Below are positions 45,181 through 55,313 of a stretch of DNA of 64,000 bases, one piece after another. Position numbers and translations under genes: made by a program. Within the stretch, counting starts at the first letter, position 1. Every line of letters begins with the position of its first letter. Below the pieces are notes generated by a model. That model saw only the letters and a program-made list of their open reading frames with translations, was not told the origin of the DNA and did no database searches. The DNA comes from Hyphomonadaceae bacterium (GTDB taxonomy: Bacteria; Pseudomonadota; Alphaproteobacteria; Caulobacterales; Aquidulcibacteraceae), in assembly GCA_016791425.1 (NCBI GenBank), contig JAEUMQ010000013.1:124001-188000 (forward strand), read 5' to 3'.

Positions 45181-47154
45181 TCAGCTCGACTTGAAGCCAA
45201 TGCGCGCGTGCGTCCCGTCGCAATAAGGCTTCGTCGCGCTGCCGCCGCATCGGCAGAGCCGCGCGCTTGTCACCCGCGCCACCATGCGCCCGCCGCCGGC
45301 CATGATCTCCAGATTGCCGCGCACTTGGAGCGGCCCATCCGTCAGCGGATTGATGTCCAAAGGGCCGTTGCGCACCGGCAGCATCGCGGTCCTGTCGCCT
45401 GTCTCCGGCTCGCCGGACGCGTCGAAATGGATGTCGTGATGCGAGCCGTCGCAGAACGGTTTGTTCTTCGAGGCGCCACACCGGCAGAGCGTCGCGCGAA
45501 ACCCGATCGGCTCGCCGTCGAGCCTGATCTCGGCGCGGAACGCATAAGGCCCCGCCTCGCGCGTGCGAACCATGTTGACGAGCGGCGCGGCCTCTTCCGG
45601 CTGCCCGTCATTGCGCCTGTAGCGGATCGCGCCCGACGCGCACTCGCGCGCGATGCTCGCCAGCTCCTCCACGTCCATCTGGTCTGGATAGATCCAGTCG
45701 CCCTCCACGTTGGCGAGGAAGACGCCCGGCGCCTCCGTCACGCAATGGCGCGTGTGGATGCATTTCTTGCCTTCATAGAGGATCGTCAGCTTCTCGCCTT
45801 CGATGATCTCCATGCCGTTCTTTTTCACGCTCGGCGGCGCCGGCGGAACCTTCAAGATGAGCGTTGTCTTGCCGATCGACGCGGGCTCCGGCGTCGGGGC
45901 CGCACTCTCCCATTGCTTCGCCGCGCGCGCGGTCAACGCATCGAGCATGCGCGCAGCATCGAGGACGCGCTTGTCGCCGCACTTCGCCAGCGCATCGCCC
46001 GCTTCCTTCAGCTCGTTCAGCCGCTCGATGAAGAACTTCCACGCAGCCGTCCCATGCGGCCACGGCGCGGAATCGCGCAGCGCCGTGAACGAGAGCCCCG
46101 CATGACAGTCGGGGTTCGACGGCCCCGCCGGCAGCCGCGCCGCCCGCGCGCCATAGAGCGCCCCCGCGCGCATGAGCTCAATGGCAAGATCGACCACGAG
46201 CGCTTTCTCCGGGCTCGGACTCTTGAGCCCGTAGGCATATGCGAGCATCCGCATCATCACGCCGTAGCAGGCGTTGCCGAGATCGACCGTGGCGATCGCT
46301 TCTTCGTTCTCCAGCCACACGCGGCCTTCCGGCTTGGGCGGCCGCCGCAGCACCGGATTGCACGCCGCCGGATACGCCGGAACGAAATCCGGATTGGCGG
46401 CCTTGATCGCGTTGTATTCCTCGCGCACCTCGATGAAGCGCTGGAAGTGCGACGTCTTCGATTCCGCCGGCGCGCCCTCGCCTTCGGCGACGATCGCGTC
46501 GAACGCCTGGAGCGCGGTCTTCAGGCAGAGCACCGGCCTCGCGCCGCGCAGCGGAACCTCGTCCTGCGAGAGCTGCAAGCGGGGATCGCCGTTGAACACC
46601 GCGCCCTCGCCGATCGCGGCGACGAAGGCCTTGAGGCCATTGCCCAGGCGCTCGTAGAAATCCCCGACCGTCCTGTAATTCACGCCCATCGGCGTGAGCG
46701 TGCGCCCCATCCCGCCGCGCTTGTACTCGACGCCGTAGAAGCCCTCGAAGCCCGCGCCTTCCGGCTCCTCCGACGTGGAGGGGCGCTCCAGATGAATGAA
46801 GTGCTGCAGCACGTCGGCGTTGAAGGGACCCAGCTTGACGACGATGCCGGCCGGCAGCGTTCCCGCATCGAGCGGAAAGTTCGACCGCCCGAAGCGCGGC
46901 GAGGCGCCCAGCGCGGCGGTGATGTTCCACACCGCCGCCAGGTGCCCCATCTCGTCGATCGCCACCTTGAGGATCGCGCGCTTCCATCGCGCGACGGCCT
47001 CCGCCTCGGCGGGGGAGAGCCCTTCCTCCACGCCTTCCTTGAGCGAGAAGGCCGCATAGAGGTAGGTGCACATGAGCGTGTGCTCGAGCTCGGCGGCCTC
47101 GTAGAGCTGGTGCACGAGCGTTTCGCGTGAGGGTGGGAGTTCGCCGTCATCCAT
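45181..47154 (-). CDS. Ferritin-like / Fer4_19 / double CDGSH iron-sulfur fusion protein
   Basis: A 657-residue multidomain redox protein. The N-terminal ~400 residues are a ferritin-like domain of the iminophenyl-pyruvate dimer synthase (VioB/RebD-related) type: [19 protein letters not shown] with Glu and His metal-ligand candidates, and [17 protein letters not shown] divergent 4Fe-4S mono-cluster domain follows (about 452-515; [18 protein letters not shown]). Two CDGSH motifs end it: [25 protein letters not shown] (about 556-577) and [25 protein letters not shown] (about 634-655), each with the C-x-C-x2-S/G-x3-P-x-C-D-G-x-H 2Fe-2S ligand set. No signal peptide: cytoplasmic. Function unknown. 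Confidence 0.85.
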   Translation of the reverse strand: MDDGELPPSRETLVHQLYEAAELEHTLMCTYLYAAFSLKEGVEEGLSPAEAEAVARWKRAILKVAIDEMGHLAAVWNITAALGASPRFGRSNFPLDAGTLPAGIVVKLGPFNADVLQHFIHLERPSTSEEPEGAGFEGFYGVEYKRGGMGRTLTPMGVNYRTVGDFYERLGNGLKAFVAAIGEGAVFNGDPRLQLSQDEVPLRGARPVLCLKTALQAFDAIVAEGEGAPAESKTSHFQRFIEVREEYNAIKAANPDFVPAYPAACNPVLRRPPKPEGRVWLENEEAIATVDLGNACYGVMMRMLAYAYGLKSPSPEKALVVDLAIELMRAGALYGARAARLPAGPSNPDCHAGLSFTALRDSAPWPHGTAAWKFFIERLNELKEAGDALAKCGDKRVLDAARMLDALTARAAKQWESAAPTPEPASIGKTTLILKVPPAPPSVKKNGMEIIEGEKLTILYEGKKCIHTRHCVTEAPGVFLANVEGDWIYPDQMDVEELASIARECASGAIRYRRNDGQPEEAAPLVNMVRTREAGPYAFRAEIRLDGEPIGFRATLCRCGASKNKPFCDGSHHDIHFDASGEPETGDRTAMLPVRNGPLDINPLTDGPLQVRGNLEIMAGGGRMVARVTSARLCRCGGSATKPYCDGTHARIGFKSS

Positions 47155-47251
47155 GGGCGGAGCTTACGCGCTCGACCCGCCGGATGAAATCAAACCTTGG
47201 GATAGGTTCCATAACTTCCATCCGGGCCCCCAAGGCGCCAGACTTTCAGGC

Positions 47252-47905
47252 ATGAAGCGGTTCACCGCCGACGACCTTCTGCGCTGTTATCGGCGCGGCG
47301 TCTTTCCGATGGCGGAATCGCGCGACGACGCGGATTTCTTCGTCGTCGATCCCGAGGCGCGCGCGATCCTGCCGCTTGACGCTTTTCATGTTCCGCGCCG
47401 GCTTGCGCGCACCGTGCGCAGCGATGCCTACAGGATCGCGATCGACGAGGACTTTCTCGGGGTGATCGATGCCTGCGCCGCGCCGCAGCCGGGCCGCCAG
47501 GACACCTGGATCAACCCCACGATCCGCAGCCTCTATGACGAGCTCCACGCCCGCGGCCATGCCCACAGCCTGGAGGTCCGCGCGCGGCAGGACGGCGCGC
47601 TCCTGGGCGGCCTCTATGGGGTGGCCGTCGGCGGCGCCTTCTTCGGCGAAAGCATGTTCTCCCGCGCACGCGACGCCAGCAAGGTCGCGCTGGTGCACCT
47701 TGTGGCGCGGCTGATCGTCGGCGGCTTCGCGCTCCTCGACGCGCAATTCCTCACCGGCCATCTGGAGCAGTTCGGCGCTGTCGCGGTCGCACGCCGCGAT
47801 TTCCACGTGCTGCTCGCGCACGCGCTCGCGCGCCGCGCGGACTTCCTAAGGATGCAGGATGTGAGCGGGGCTCAGGCCCTGCAATCGATCGCCCAGACGT
47901 CATAG
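47252..47905 (+). CDS. aat: Leucyl/phenylalanyl-tRNA--protein transferase
   Basis: N-end-rule enzyme adding Leu or Phe to N-terminal Arg or Lys of substrates for ClpS/ClpAP; 217 residues. Seen: [61 protein letters not shown] and [16 protein letters not shown], all family signatures. The ATG at 47252 is chosen because it matches the start [13 protein letters not shown]. The 3' end overlaps the convergent DUF2155 gene by 34 nt. The protein is slightly shorter than E. coli Aat (234). Confidence 0.93.
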   Translation: MKRFTADDLLRCYRRGVFPMAESRDDADFFVVDPEARAILPLDAFHVPRRLARTVRSDAYRIAIDEDFLGVIDACAAPQPGRQDTWINPTIRSLYDELHARGHAHSLEVRARQDGALLGGLYGVAVGGAFFGESMFSRARDASKVALVHLVARLIVGGFALLDAQFLTGHLEQFGAVAVARRDFHVLLAHALARRADFLRMQDVSGAQALQSIAQTS

Positions 47906-48240
47906 ACGGGATGCTCGAGCGCCGAGATGCCGGGGCTGGATGCGAAGAGCCAACCGGCGAACACTTCCGTGCGCGGCGTCTGCTCGCCCTTGGTGCGGCC
48001 AGGCGGATGGTCGAACACCTGCACGTAGATCGTGACTTCCGGCGTCTCTTCCGCCGGTCGCTTCGAGCAGGAGCGCGCGATGATCTCCAGCGTTCCGAAC
48101 CGAACCGCGCGACCGACCGGCGCGGTGAAATCGCGCGCATGTCCGGTGACCTTGTCGAGCCCGCGCAGCACAGCCGTTTCGGCGGCGGCCGGACCGGCAA
48201 AGAGAAAGAGCGCCGCGACGGCGGCCCAAAGCGCCCGCAT
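47872..48240 (-). CDS. DUF2155 domain protein, exported
   Basis: A 122-residue exported protein with signal peptide [20 protein letters not shown]. The mature part ([20 protein letters not shown], then [21 protein letters not shown] and [28 protein letters not shown]) is the DUF2155 signature with two conserved Cys that may form a disulfide. Function is unknown. It is coupled to the MlaD gene upstream (TGATG overlap) and often accompanies aat in alphaproteobacteria. Confidence 0.88.
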   Translation of the reverse strand: MRALWAAVAALFLFAGPAAAETAVLRGLDKVTGHARDFTAPVGRAVRFGTLEIIARSCSKRPAEETPEVTIYVQVFDHPPGRTKGEQTPRTEVFAGWLFASSPGISALEHPVYDVWAIDCRA

Positions 48241-48707
48241 CACTCCTGCTTCTCCTTCTGGCTTCCCATCGAGGACATCGCCGAGGCGAGCACCGTGAGC
48301 AGATCGATCGCGCCTTGCGTGTTGGCGATCTCCGCGCCCGCCGCCAGCGGATCCACGCCGGCCGGCTCGATGGAGACGTACGCGTCGCCCAAGAGGCCGT
48401 TCGACTGCACCCGCGCGGTCGATTGATCGAGCACCTCCACGCCGCGATCGATGGTGAGCGTGAGCTTGGCCATGTAGGTCGCGGGGTCGAGCGCGATCGA
48501 CTTCACCGCGCCGACCTTGACGCCCGAGACGCGCACATCCGAGCCCACCGCGATCCCGTCCACGCGCTGGAACCGCGCGGTCAGATCATAGCCCCCGCGC
48601 GTGTCGTTCCTCCCGGACTGCGCCGAGGCGAACGCGAAGAAGCCGATCGCAACCAACGCGACGAGGGCGCCGAGGATGGTCTCGGCGGTCTGTTCCTTGA
48701 GGTTCAT
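48240..48707 (-). CDS. mlaD: MCE-domain protein, MlaD-like (outer-membrane lipid transport)
   Basis: Inner-membrane-anchored lipid-binding protein of 155 residues. N-terminal helix (AETILGALVALVAIGFFAFAS) followed by one MCE domain: YDLTARFQRVDGIAVGSDVRVSGVKVG, AKLTLTID and GLLGDAYVSIEPAG. In E. coli MlaD forms a hexameric ring in the MlaFEDB transporter that preserves outer-membrane lipid asymmetry. The partner genes mlaE, mlaF, mlaB and mlaC are not in the window. It overlaps the NDUFA12 gene by 4 nt (ATGA). Confidence 0.9.
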   Translation of the reverse strand: MNLKEQTAETILGALVALVAIGFFAFASAQSGRNDTRGGYDLTARFQRVDGIAVGSDVRVSGVKVGAVKSIALDPATYMAKLTLTIDRGVEVLDQSTARVQSNGLLGDAYVSIEPAGVDPLAAGAEIANTQGAIDLLTVLASAMSSMGSQKEKQE

Positions 48708-49093
48708 TCCGGCTTCCAGGATTCGTAATCGCCCGTCGCTGGCGCACGCTCGCCGCCGCGCCAAAGCGAACCAGGCGGCCGATACGCGAACGCAGTCCCG
48801 GTGAGGTTCGGTCGATGCGCCTGCTCCCAGCGCCGCCGAGGCAGCGGCGCGACGGTCGGCGGCTCGTCGATCATGTGATGCATCCAGCCGTGCCAATCGG
48901 GCGGCACGCGGGAGGCTTCCGCGAGCCCTTTATAGATGACGTAGCGGCGCTTGCGCCCGTCGAGCGAGGGTCGGCGCTCTTCATAATAGCGATTGCCCTG
49001 CTCATCCTCGCCCACAAGCGCGCCCCGTCGGCCGATGTCGAAGAAGGCGCCGATCGTGGCGCCGTTCCACCAAGTGAAGATGCGCTTGAGCAA
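48704..49093 (-). CDS. NDUFA12-family complex I accessory subunit
   Basis: Alphaproteobacterial homologue of the mitochondrial complex I accessory subunit NDUFA12 (B17.2), 129 residues. Seen: LKRIFTWWNGATIGAFFDI, RYYEERRPSLDGRKRRYVIYKG and PPDWHGWMHHMIDEPP, the strongly conserved core. The TTG at 49093 (MLKRIFTWWNG) best matches the family; an ATG at 49135 would add 14 atypical residues. No nuo genes lie nearby, which is normal for this gene; it is typically next to mlaD and aat. Confidence 0.9.
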   Translation of the reverse strand: MLKRIFTWWNGATIGAFFDIGRRGALVGEDEQGNRYYEERRPSLDGRKRRYVIYKGLAEASRVPPDWHGWMHHMIDEPPTVAPLPRRRWEQAHRPNLTGTAFAYRPPGSLWRGGERAPATGDYESWKPE

Positions 49094-49212
49094 AGGCGAA
49101 ACCTGGGCGGGCCGACGGGCGGGCAAGACCCGCAAAATCGCGGGCGCGCCCTTATGGCGCCAAAGCCGACGCGGCGTCCAGGGCGCCCAAAGCCGCTCCC
49201 GATCCGTCCACC

Positions 49213-49228
49213 GTACAATATATAGCCG
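49213..49228. promoter_or_regulatory. Candidate NrdR-box-like site
   Basis: The core caatatatag (49216-49225) matches the palindromic centre CwATATATwG of the NrdR box consensus, 58-73 bp upstream of the NrdJ-like start. The outer positions match on the left only, and no clear second box lies at the usual ~31-bp spacing. It could equally be a -10-like AT-rich patch. Confidence 0.35.
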
Positions 49229-49285
49229 TTAACACTTTAGAAACCCCCTAGATGTTGGAACCGAAACAAGCTGCGGAGCGCATCA

Positions 49286-52081
49286 ATGCACATGGCCCCG
49301 AACACGGGATGGATCGAGCGTCAGGTCGAAGCCGACGAGGACGCCGACCCAGTCTTGGTTGAGGCCCCCGCCGCCTGGAGCGACACCCAGATCCTCCAAG
49401 CCTTGGCGGAGGGGCTGGCGGTGGAGACCGACGGCCGAACGAGCCTGAAAGTCGGCATCGACGCGCTCGCCAACCGATTCGTCCGGGGGGACGACGCCGA
49501 GCTTCTCGCGAAGCTCATTCTAGCGCGCCGGATCGCCTTCGATCCGGCCACCGCACGCGGGGCCTTCTGCGCAAGCCTGATGCGCTGGCCGGCGCGAGGG
49601 GAGCCTGAATGGCCGGCCCTTGAATCCGCCCAGCGCGCGCTCTGTGCGGGAGGGACCCTCGCCATCGTGGGGAGCCCGAGCCCCGCCGCCCTCGACGCCC
49701 TTGAAGCCGCAGGCCGCATGACCGGCCGCGAAGCGGGCCCGGCGATCATGGTCCACGCCGAAGAACCCGCGCTGCTCGCCGCCGAAATCGCCCGTACACG
49801 GATGAGTGCGGCGCTGTCGGCCGGCGCCCGCGCGCTGGACGGCGCCCTCACGGAGCTCGCGATCGAAGCGGTGCGCAACGGCTTGAACGCCGAAGCCGCG
49901 CCAGTGACGCGCAAGGCGCACGCCGCGCGCGTGACAGGCGCGCCGGACGATGATCTGCGTGCGGCCCTGCAAGGCGCAGCCGTGCGCGGCGTCTATGCCG
50001 CCGCCATGGAGGTCGCCCCCGCGCGCCGCAGCCTCGCCATCGCAGGCGCCGCCGGCCTCTACCGGGCGCCATCGACGCTTGCCGCCGATCCGTCCGGCGC
50101 AATCGCGGGATCTGAAGATCAGGCTTCGGCCGGCGGCGCACTGGCGCTGCAGGCCTTCGTTGCCGACGACGCGATCGATGTGAACGCGCTTGAAGCAGCC
50201 GCGCGCGTGCTGGTGCGCGCGCTCGATTCCGCGCTCGATGTGGCCGGCGCCGCCGACCCGAAAATATCCGCCGGCGTCACCGAGCGGCGCCCGATCGCCA
50301 TCCGCCTCGTCGGGCTCGCCAGCACGCTCATGCGCGCTGGCATCGCCTACGATTCCGAGGAAGGGCGCGCCGCCGCCCGCGCCCTCGTCGCGCTGGTCGC
50401 GGGCGCCGCGGTGAGCGAAAGCGCCAGCCTCGCCGACACGCATGGCAGCCCGCGCGGCTGGGATGCAGGCAAACGCCTCGCCGATGCGAAGCTGAAGCGC
50501 GCGCGCGAAGCCGCCGAAACGCTCGCGGCGCCGGCGCGTTTCGCGCCCGTCGCCGCTCGCGCCCGCGACATGTGGCGCAGCCTGCGCCCGAAAGCGCTGC
50601 GCAACCTGGCGCTCGTCTCGCTTGCCGAAGAGGAGAGCGCCGCGCGCCGTCTTGACGCCTCCGCCTCCGGGCTGTCTCCCGCGCGCGCGCCCTGCGGCTT
50701 CGGGACGCGCAGCGACGGCAGCTTCGGCCGCACGCTTTACGAGGACGCCGCGCTCGGCGCCGCCGCGCTCGGCCTCACCAATATCGAGGTCATCCGCAAG
50801 CACGTCGAAGGGCGTCGCACCCTGGACGGCGCGCCCGGCGTAAGCCTGGAGGCGCTCCGCCGCCGCGGCCTCACCGATCCCGCCCTCGCCGCCATCGAAG
50901 CCGCCGCCAGCGAGGCCCTGCGCCTGCGCGATGCGGTGCATCCCCTCGTCATCGGCGCCGACATCTGCGAGCGCGAGCTCGGCCTTCCGCCGGACGTCGC
51001 GGCCGGCAAGCGCGGCGATCTTCTCGCCACGCTCGGCTTCTCCGAAGGCGAGATCGAAGCGGCTGAAGCCTTCGCCATGGGCCGCGGCTCGCTCGAGGGC
51101 GCGCCGGGACTGTCGCCGGAGCATCGCCTCGTGTTCGCGCCCGCCGACGACATCGGCGCCGAGCCGCGCCTGCAGATGGCCGAAGCGGTGTCCCCCTTCG
51201 CCTTCGGACCGATGACGCTCGAGCTTCCTCTGGCCGCGGGCGCGGACGATGAGATCGCGCGCGCCCACGCCGCCGGCGTGACGCTCGCCTGCCTCAAGCC
51301 GCCGGCTTCCCCACCGCTCGCCCTGGCGCCGCTGCACGAAGCTGCTGCGCAGGAAGAGGCGACGCCTGAATCGCCCAGACCAGACAGAGGCGTCCGCGAG
51401 CACATCATCGCGCGCGAAGCCGAGCGGCGCCGCTTGCCCGACCGTCGCAAAGGCTACATCCAGAAGGCGTCGATCGGCGGCCACAAGGTCTATCTGCACA
51501 CCGGCGAATACGATGACGGCCAATTGGGCGAGATCTTCATCGACATGCACAAGGAAGGCGCCGCCTTCCGCTCGCTGATGAACAATTTCGCCATCGCCGT
51601 TTCCATCGGCCTGCAATACGGCGTGCCGCTGGAGGAATTCGTCGATGCGTTCCTCTTCACGCGCTTCGAGCCGGCCGGGGAAGTGCGCGGCAACGATTCC
51701 ATCCGCCACGCGACCTCGATCCTCGACTATCTCTTCCGCGAGCTCGCGGTGTCGTACCTGAACCGCCGCGACCTCGCGCAGATCGATCCCTTTGAATCCC
51801 GCGGTGAAGGCCTCACGCGTCGCGCGGTCGAGACCGAAGCAGCAGCACAGCTCATCTCGCGCGGCTTCGCGCGCGGCAAGTCGCCGGATAATCTGGTGAT
51901 GCTCACGCCGCGCCCGAAGAGCGCAGCGCCGCCGCGCGAAGCGAAGACCTCCGAAGGCCCGGCCTATGCCGGCGACGCCTGCCCCTCGTGCGGGCACTTC
52001 ACGCTCGTTCCCGCCGACGCGCCCGGCGCGTTCGCGTGCGAAGCCTGCTCCTGGAAGGGCGCCGCGGCGAAGGGCGTTTGA
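49286..52081 (+). CDS. NrdJ-like protein (putative catalytically inactive B12-dependent ribonucleotide reductase homologue)
   Basis: A 931-residue protein whose C-terminus is clearly from class II ribonucleotide reductase Nrd[22 protein letters not shown] (about 716-735), [41 protein letters not shown] and a zinc ribbon ACPSCGHF with CEAC (about 898-925). Upstream segments align to the NrdJ barrel ([21 protein letters not shown], about 338; [24 protein letters not shown], about 605), but the catalytic NPCSE and PCG-type cysteine motifs are gone (FAPADDIG where NrdJ has a Cys-containing stretch). The N-terminal ~300 residues are Ala-rich and unrecognisable. Canonical NrdJ is about 1200 residues. 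It is intact and uninterrupted. A regulator or decoy role is speculation. Confidence 0.85.
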   Translation: MHMAPNTGWIERQVEADEDADPVLVEAPAAWSDTQILQALAEGLAVETDGRTSLKVGIDALANRFVRGDDAELLAKLILARRIAFDPATARGAFCASLMRWPARGEPEWPALESAQRALCAGGTLAIVGSPSPAALDALEAAGRMTGREAGPAIMVHAEEPALLAAEIARTRMSAALSAGARALDGALTELAIEAVRNGLNAEAAPVTRKAHAARVTGAPDDDLRAALQGAAVRGVYAAAMEVAPARRSLAIAGAAGLYRAPSTLAADPSGAIAGSEDQASAGGALALQAFVADDAIDVNALEAAARVLVRALDSALDVAGAADPKISAGVTERRPIAIRLVGLASTLMRAGIAYDSEEGRAAARALVALVAGAAVSESASLADTHGSPRGWDAGKRLADAKLKRAREAAETLAAPARFAPVAARARDMWRSLRPKALRNLALVSLAEEESAARRLDASASGLSPARAPCGFGTRSDGSFGRTLYEDAALGAAALGLTNIEVIRKHVEGRRTLDGAPGVSLEALRRRGLTDPALAAIEAAASEALRLRDAVHPLVIGADICERELGLPPDVAAGKRGDLLATLGFSEGEIEAAEAFAMGRGSLEGAPGLSPEHRLVFAPADDIGAEPRLQMAEAVSPFAFGPMTLELPLAAGADDEIARAHAAGVTLACLKPPASPPLALAPLHEAAAQEEATPESPRPDRGVREHIIAREAERRRLPDRRKGYIQKASIGGHKVYLHTGEYDDGQLGEIFIDMHKEGAAFRSLMNNFAIAVSIGLQYGVPLEEFVDAFLFTRFEPAGEVRGNDSIRHATSILDYLFRELAVSYLNRRDLAQIDPFESRGEGLTRRAVETEAAAQLISRGFARGKSPDNLVMLTPRPKSAAPPREAKTSEGPAYAGDACPSCGHFTLVPADAPGAFACEACSWKGAAAKGV

Positions 52082-52090
52082 TCCTTTGAT

Positions 52091-52218
52091 CCCCCTTCTC
52101 CCTCGCCAGCGGGGGAGGGGTTAGTGGTGGCGGAATGGGGGGAAGCGGCAATGCGTCGTGTTCCGCACACGGAGCTTCCCAACTCCCCCATCCCCTTCCG
52201 CGCTAACGCGGGAGAAGG
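52091..52218. repeat. REP-like paired hairpins between the convergent NrdJ-like and aspS genes
   Basis: One hairpin has arms ctccctcgc / gcgggggag (52098-52117, one mismatch, 2-nt loop). A second has ccttccgcg / cgcgggagaagg (52194-52218, asymmetric bulge around CGCG-CTAA-CGCG). C-runs at one side and G-runs at the other give an overall inverted layout like the pair at 12866-12990. It fills the gap between the convergent genes and may serve as a bidirectional transcription barrier. Confidence 0.65.
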
Positions 52219-52227
52219 AAGATCGCC

Positions 52228-54018
52228 CTACTCTGATTTCTTCGGCGGCTCGACGAGGCGGATGTGCAACTCGCGGAGTTGTTTCAGCGAGACCTCGCTC
52301 GGCGCCTGCATCATCAGGTCCTGGCCCTGCTGATTGAGCGGGAACGCGATGACTTCGCGGAGGTTTTCGACACCCGCGAGCAGCATCACGATGCGATCGA
52401 CGCCCGGCGCGAGCCCGCCGTGCGGCGGCGCGCCAAAGCGGAACGCGTTGAGCATCCCGCCGAACTTGGATTCAACGACTTCAGGGCCATAGCCCGCGAT
52501 CGCGAAGGCCTTGAGCATGATGTCCGGCCGATGGTTCCGGATCGCGCCTGAAGAGAGCTCCACACCGTTGCAGACGATGTCGTACTGATAGGCGTTGATG
52601 GTGAGAGGCTCCTGCTTCTCCAGCGCTTCCAAGCCCCCTTGCGGCATCGAGAACGGATTATGCGAGAAATCGACCTTCTTCTCGTCCTCGTTCCACTCGA
52701 ACATCGGAAAGTCCACGATCCAGCAGAACTTGAACGCGCCTTCCTTGATGAGCCCAAGCTCTTCGCCGAGCTTCGTGCGCGCCGCGCCCGCAAGCTTCGC
52801 CGCTTCGCCTTCCGTTCCGGCGGAGAAGAAGAGCGCGTCGCCCGCCTTCACGCCGGCCGCCTTCATCAGCTTCTTCAGCTGCGCGGGCGGCACGAATTTC
52901 GCGATCGGACCTTTGCCTTCAGGAACGTTTTCTGGGCCCTCGAACGTGATGTAGCCAAGGCCCGGCGCCTGCATGTCCTTGCGCGCCCATTCATTCAGCT
53001 TGTCGAAGAACGAGCGCGGCTGGCTCGCCGCGCCTGGCGCCGGGATCGCGCGCACGACCTTGCCCTTGAACGCCTTGAACGTGACCGCCTCGTCGCCGAA
53101 CACGTCGCTGACGTCCACGATTTCCAGCGGATTGCGCAAATCGGGCTTGTCGGAGCCGTATTTCAACATGCTCTCGCGATAGGCGATGCGCGGAAAGGGC
53201 GCCGGCGTGACCGCGCGTCCGTTCGCGAATTCCTCGAACACGCCCTGCATCACCGGCTCGATCGCGGCGAACACGTCCTCCTGCGTGACGAAGCTCATCT
53301 CCACGTCGAGCTGATAGAACTCGCCCGGGCTGCGATCCGCGCGCGCGTCCTCGTCGCGGAAGCAGGGCGCGATCTGGAAATAGCGGTCGAAGCCCGCGAC
53401 CATGAGCAATTGCTTGAATTGCTGCGGCGCCTGCGGCAGCGCGTAGAACTTCCCCGGCTGCAGCCGCGACGGCACCAGGAAGTCGCGCGCGCCTTCCGGC
53501 GAGGAGGCGGTCAGGATCGGCGTCTGGAACTCGGTGAAGCCCTGCTCGATCATCCGCCGCCGGAGCGACGCAACGACGCCGGAGCGCAGGACGATGTTCG
53601 CATGCAGCGTCTCACGCCTGAGGTCGAGATAGCGGTAGGTGAGGCGAAGGTCCTCCGGGTAATCCGGCTCGCCGAACACCGGCACCGGCAGCTCGGCCGC
53701 CTCGCTGATGATTTCCACAGATTCGGCCCGCACCTCGATCGCGCCGGTCGGCAGCTGCGCGTTCACGGTCTCGGCCGTGCGCTTCACCACTTTGCCGTCC
53801 ACCACGACCACGCTCTCGGCGCGGAGCCGCTCGAAGGACTTGAACGCCTCCGATCCAGGAAGGGCGACCACCTGCACGACCCCGTAATGGTCCCTGAGAT
53901 CGACGAAGAGCAGCCCGCCATGGTCTCGCTTGCGGTGCACCCAGCCGGCCACGCGAACGGCCTCCCCGTCGTGCGCGGGGCGCAATTCGCCGCATCTGTG
54001 GGACCGGTAGCGGTGCAT
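52228..54018 (-). CDS. aspS: Aspartyl-tRNA synthetase
   Basis: Class II synthetase of 596 residues. The N-terminal OB-fold anticodon-binding domain ([26 protein letters not shown]) leads into class II motif 2 ([24 protein letters not shown] region) and motif 3 ([13 protein letters not shown]). A bacterial GAD insertion (about 310-420; [15 protein letters not shown]) is present. The ATG at 54018 ([18 protein letters not shown]) is chosen over one 54 nt upstream. Bacterial-type AspRS; whether it is discriminating cannot be judged here. Catalytic motifs are complete. Confidence 0.95.
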   Translation of the reverse strand: MHRYRSHRCGELRPAHDGEAVRVAGWVHRKRDHGGLLFVDLRDHYGVVQVVALPGSEAFKSFERLRAESVVVVDGKVVKRTAETVNAQLPTGAIEVRAESVEIISEAAELPVPVFGEPDYPEDLRLTYRYLDLRRETLHANIVLRSGVVASLRRRMIEQGFTEFQTPILTASSPEGARDFLVPSRLQPGKFYALPQAPQQFKQLLMVAGFDRYFQIAPCFRDEDARADRSPGEFYQLDVEMSFVTQEDVFAAIEPVMQGVFEEFANGRAVTPAPFPRIAYRESMLKYGSDKPDLRNPLEIVDVSDVFGDEAVTFKAFKGKVVRAIPAPGAASQPRSFFDKLNEWARKDMQAPGLGYITFEGPENVPEGKGPIAKFVPPAQLKKLMKAAGVKAGDALFFSAGTEGEAAKLAGAARTKLGEELGLIKEGAFKFCWIVDFPMFEWNEDEKKVDFSHNPFSMPQGGLEALEKQEPLTINAYQYDIVCNGVELSSGAIRNHRPDIMLKAFAIAGYGPEVVESKFGGMLNAFRFGAPPHGGLAPGVDRIVMLLAGVENLREVIAFPLNQQGQDLMMQAPSEVSLKQLRELHIRLVEPPKKSE

Positions 54019-54161
54019 TCGAGGCTCCAATCGTGGGGTCCGGAGAGCGCCCTTTGATTTTTCCCCTGTCAACCGCCCTCTTTGCTTGACCGCCGGAGCC
54101 TCAAGCCCCCATTTCCGGGCGGATGCGGCGGGGGTCGTCCCCGCCCGCCCCCCAAAAACCG

Positions 54162-55313
54162 ATGCAGCTGATCAAAGACACCAGCGCGCTCGCCGCGCTC
54201 TCGAAGGACTTGGCCAAGGCGCCCTATGCCGCGGTGGACACCGAGTTCCTCCGCGAGACGACCTATTGGCCGAAGCTCTGCCTCATCCAGGTGGCCGCGC
54301 CCGGGGTCGAGGCGATCATCGACCCGCTCTCCGCCGAGCTCGACCTCAAGCCCTTCCTCGACGTGCTGGCCCTGCCCTCCGTCACCAAGGTGTTTCACGC
54401 CGCCCGCCAGGACCTGGAGATCTTCCTCAACCTGATGGGTCAGCTGCCGGCGCCCGTGTTCGACGTGCAGATCGCCGCGATGGCCTGCGGGCTGGGCGAT
54501 TCCATCGCCTATGACGCGCTGGTGGAGGCGCTGCTGAAGCGGAAGATCGACAAGTCGCACCGCTTCACCGACTGGAGCCGCCGCCCCTTGAGCGAGGCCC
54601 AGCTCGCCTACGCGCTCGCCGACGTGACGCACCTGCGCGATCTCTATCCCGCTCTGCGCGAGCGCCTGGCCAAGGACGGCCGCGAGGAATGGATCTCGGA
54701 AGAGAAGGCCGCGCTGCTCGACCCGGACGCCTACGACACCAACCCCGAGAACGCCTGGCGCCGCTTGAAGCTGCGCAAATGGAACGCCGATTATGTCGCC
54801 GCGCTGCGCGCGGTCGCGGCGTGGCGCGAGAAACGCGCGCAGGAACGCAACGTACCGCGCGCGCGCATCCTGAAGGACGATGCGCTGCAGGAGCTCGCCG
54901 AGCAGCGCCCCAAGAGCGTCGCCGCGATGGAGCGGCTGCGCGCGGTGCCCAAAGGTTTCGGCAATTCACGCCACGGCCCGGAGATCGTCCAGGCCCTGGA
55001 AGAGGCCGCCGCCAACCAACGCGCGCCGATCCAGGTGGAGCGTCCCGCCCCTCTGCCCGCAGGCCGCGGACCGACGGTGGAGCTGCTCAAGGTACTGCTG
55101 CGATGCGAAGCCGAGCGCCACCAGGTCGCGCCGCGCCTGATCGCCAACGCCGCCGATATCGAGGCGATCGCCGCCGACGACAACGCCGACGTTCCGGCCC
55201 TGAAAGGCTGGCGCCGCAAGCTGTTCGGCGAGGCCGCGCTCAAGCTGAAGCAGGGCAAGCTTGGCCTCTTGCTGAAGAACGGCCACGTGACCGTGCAAGA
55301 GGTCAATCAATGA
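54162..55313 (+). CDS. rnd: Ribonuclease D
   Basis: 3'-5' exoribonuclease for tRNA and structured RNA maturation, 383 residues. DEDD-type exonuclease domain: [15 protein letters not shown] (Asp/Glu of motif I), [12 protein letters not shown] (motif II) and [14 protein letters not shown] (motif III Tyr and Asp). Two HRDC domains follow ([21 protein letters not shown] and [20 protein letters not shown]). The ATG at 54162 matches the family start MQLI. It is 143 bp from the divergent aspS start and converges with ppx by an 11-nt overlap. Confidence 0.93.
   Translation: MQLIKDTSALAALSKDLAKAPYAAVDTEFLRETTYWPKLCLIQVAAPGVEAIIDPLSAELDLKPFLDVLALPSVTKVFHAARQDLEIFLNLMGQLPAPVFDVQIAAMACGLGDSIAYDALVEALLKRKIDKSHRFTDWSRRPLSEAQLAYALADVTHLRDLYPALRERLAKDGREEWISEEKAALLDPDAYDTNPENAWRRLKLRKWNADYVAALRAVAAWREKRAQERNVPRARILKDDALQELAEQRPKSVAAMERLRAVPKGFGNSRHGPEIVQALEEAAANQRAPIQVERPAPLPAGRGPTVELLKVLLRCEAERHQVAPRLIANAADIEAIAADDNADVPALKGWRRKLFGEAALKLKQGKLGLLLKNGHVTVQEVNQ

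Noticed and set aside
45208..47130. 640-codon frame antisense to the ferritin-CDGSH fusion
   Set aside because: Arg/His-rich shadow of a gene with intact Fe-S ligand motifs.
49520..51997. Long antisense open frame (825 codons) opposite the NrdJ-like gene
   Set aside because: No domain is recognisable and composition is that of a shadow frame; the plus-strand product matches NrdJ clearly.
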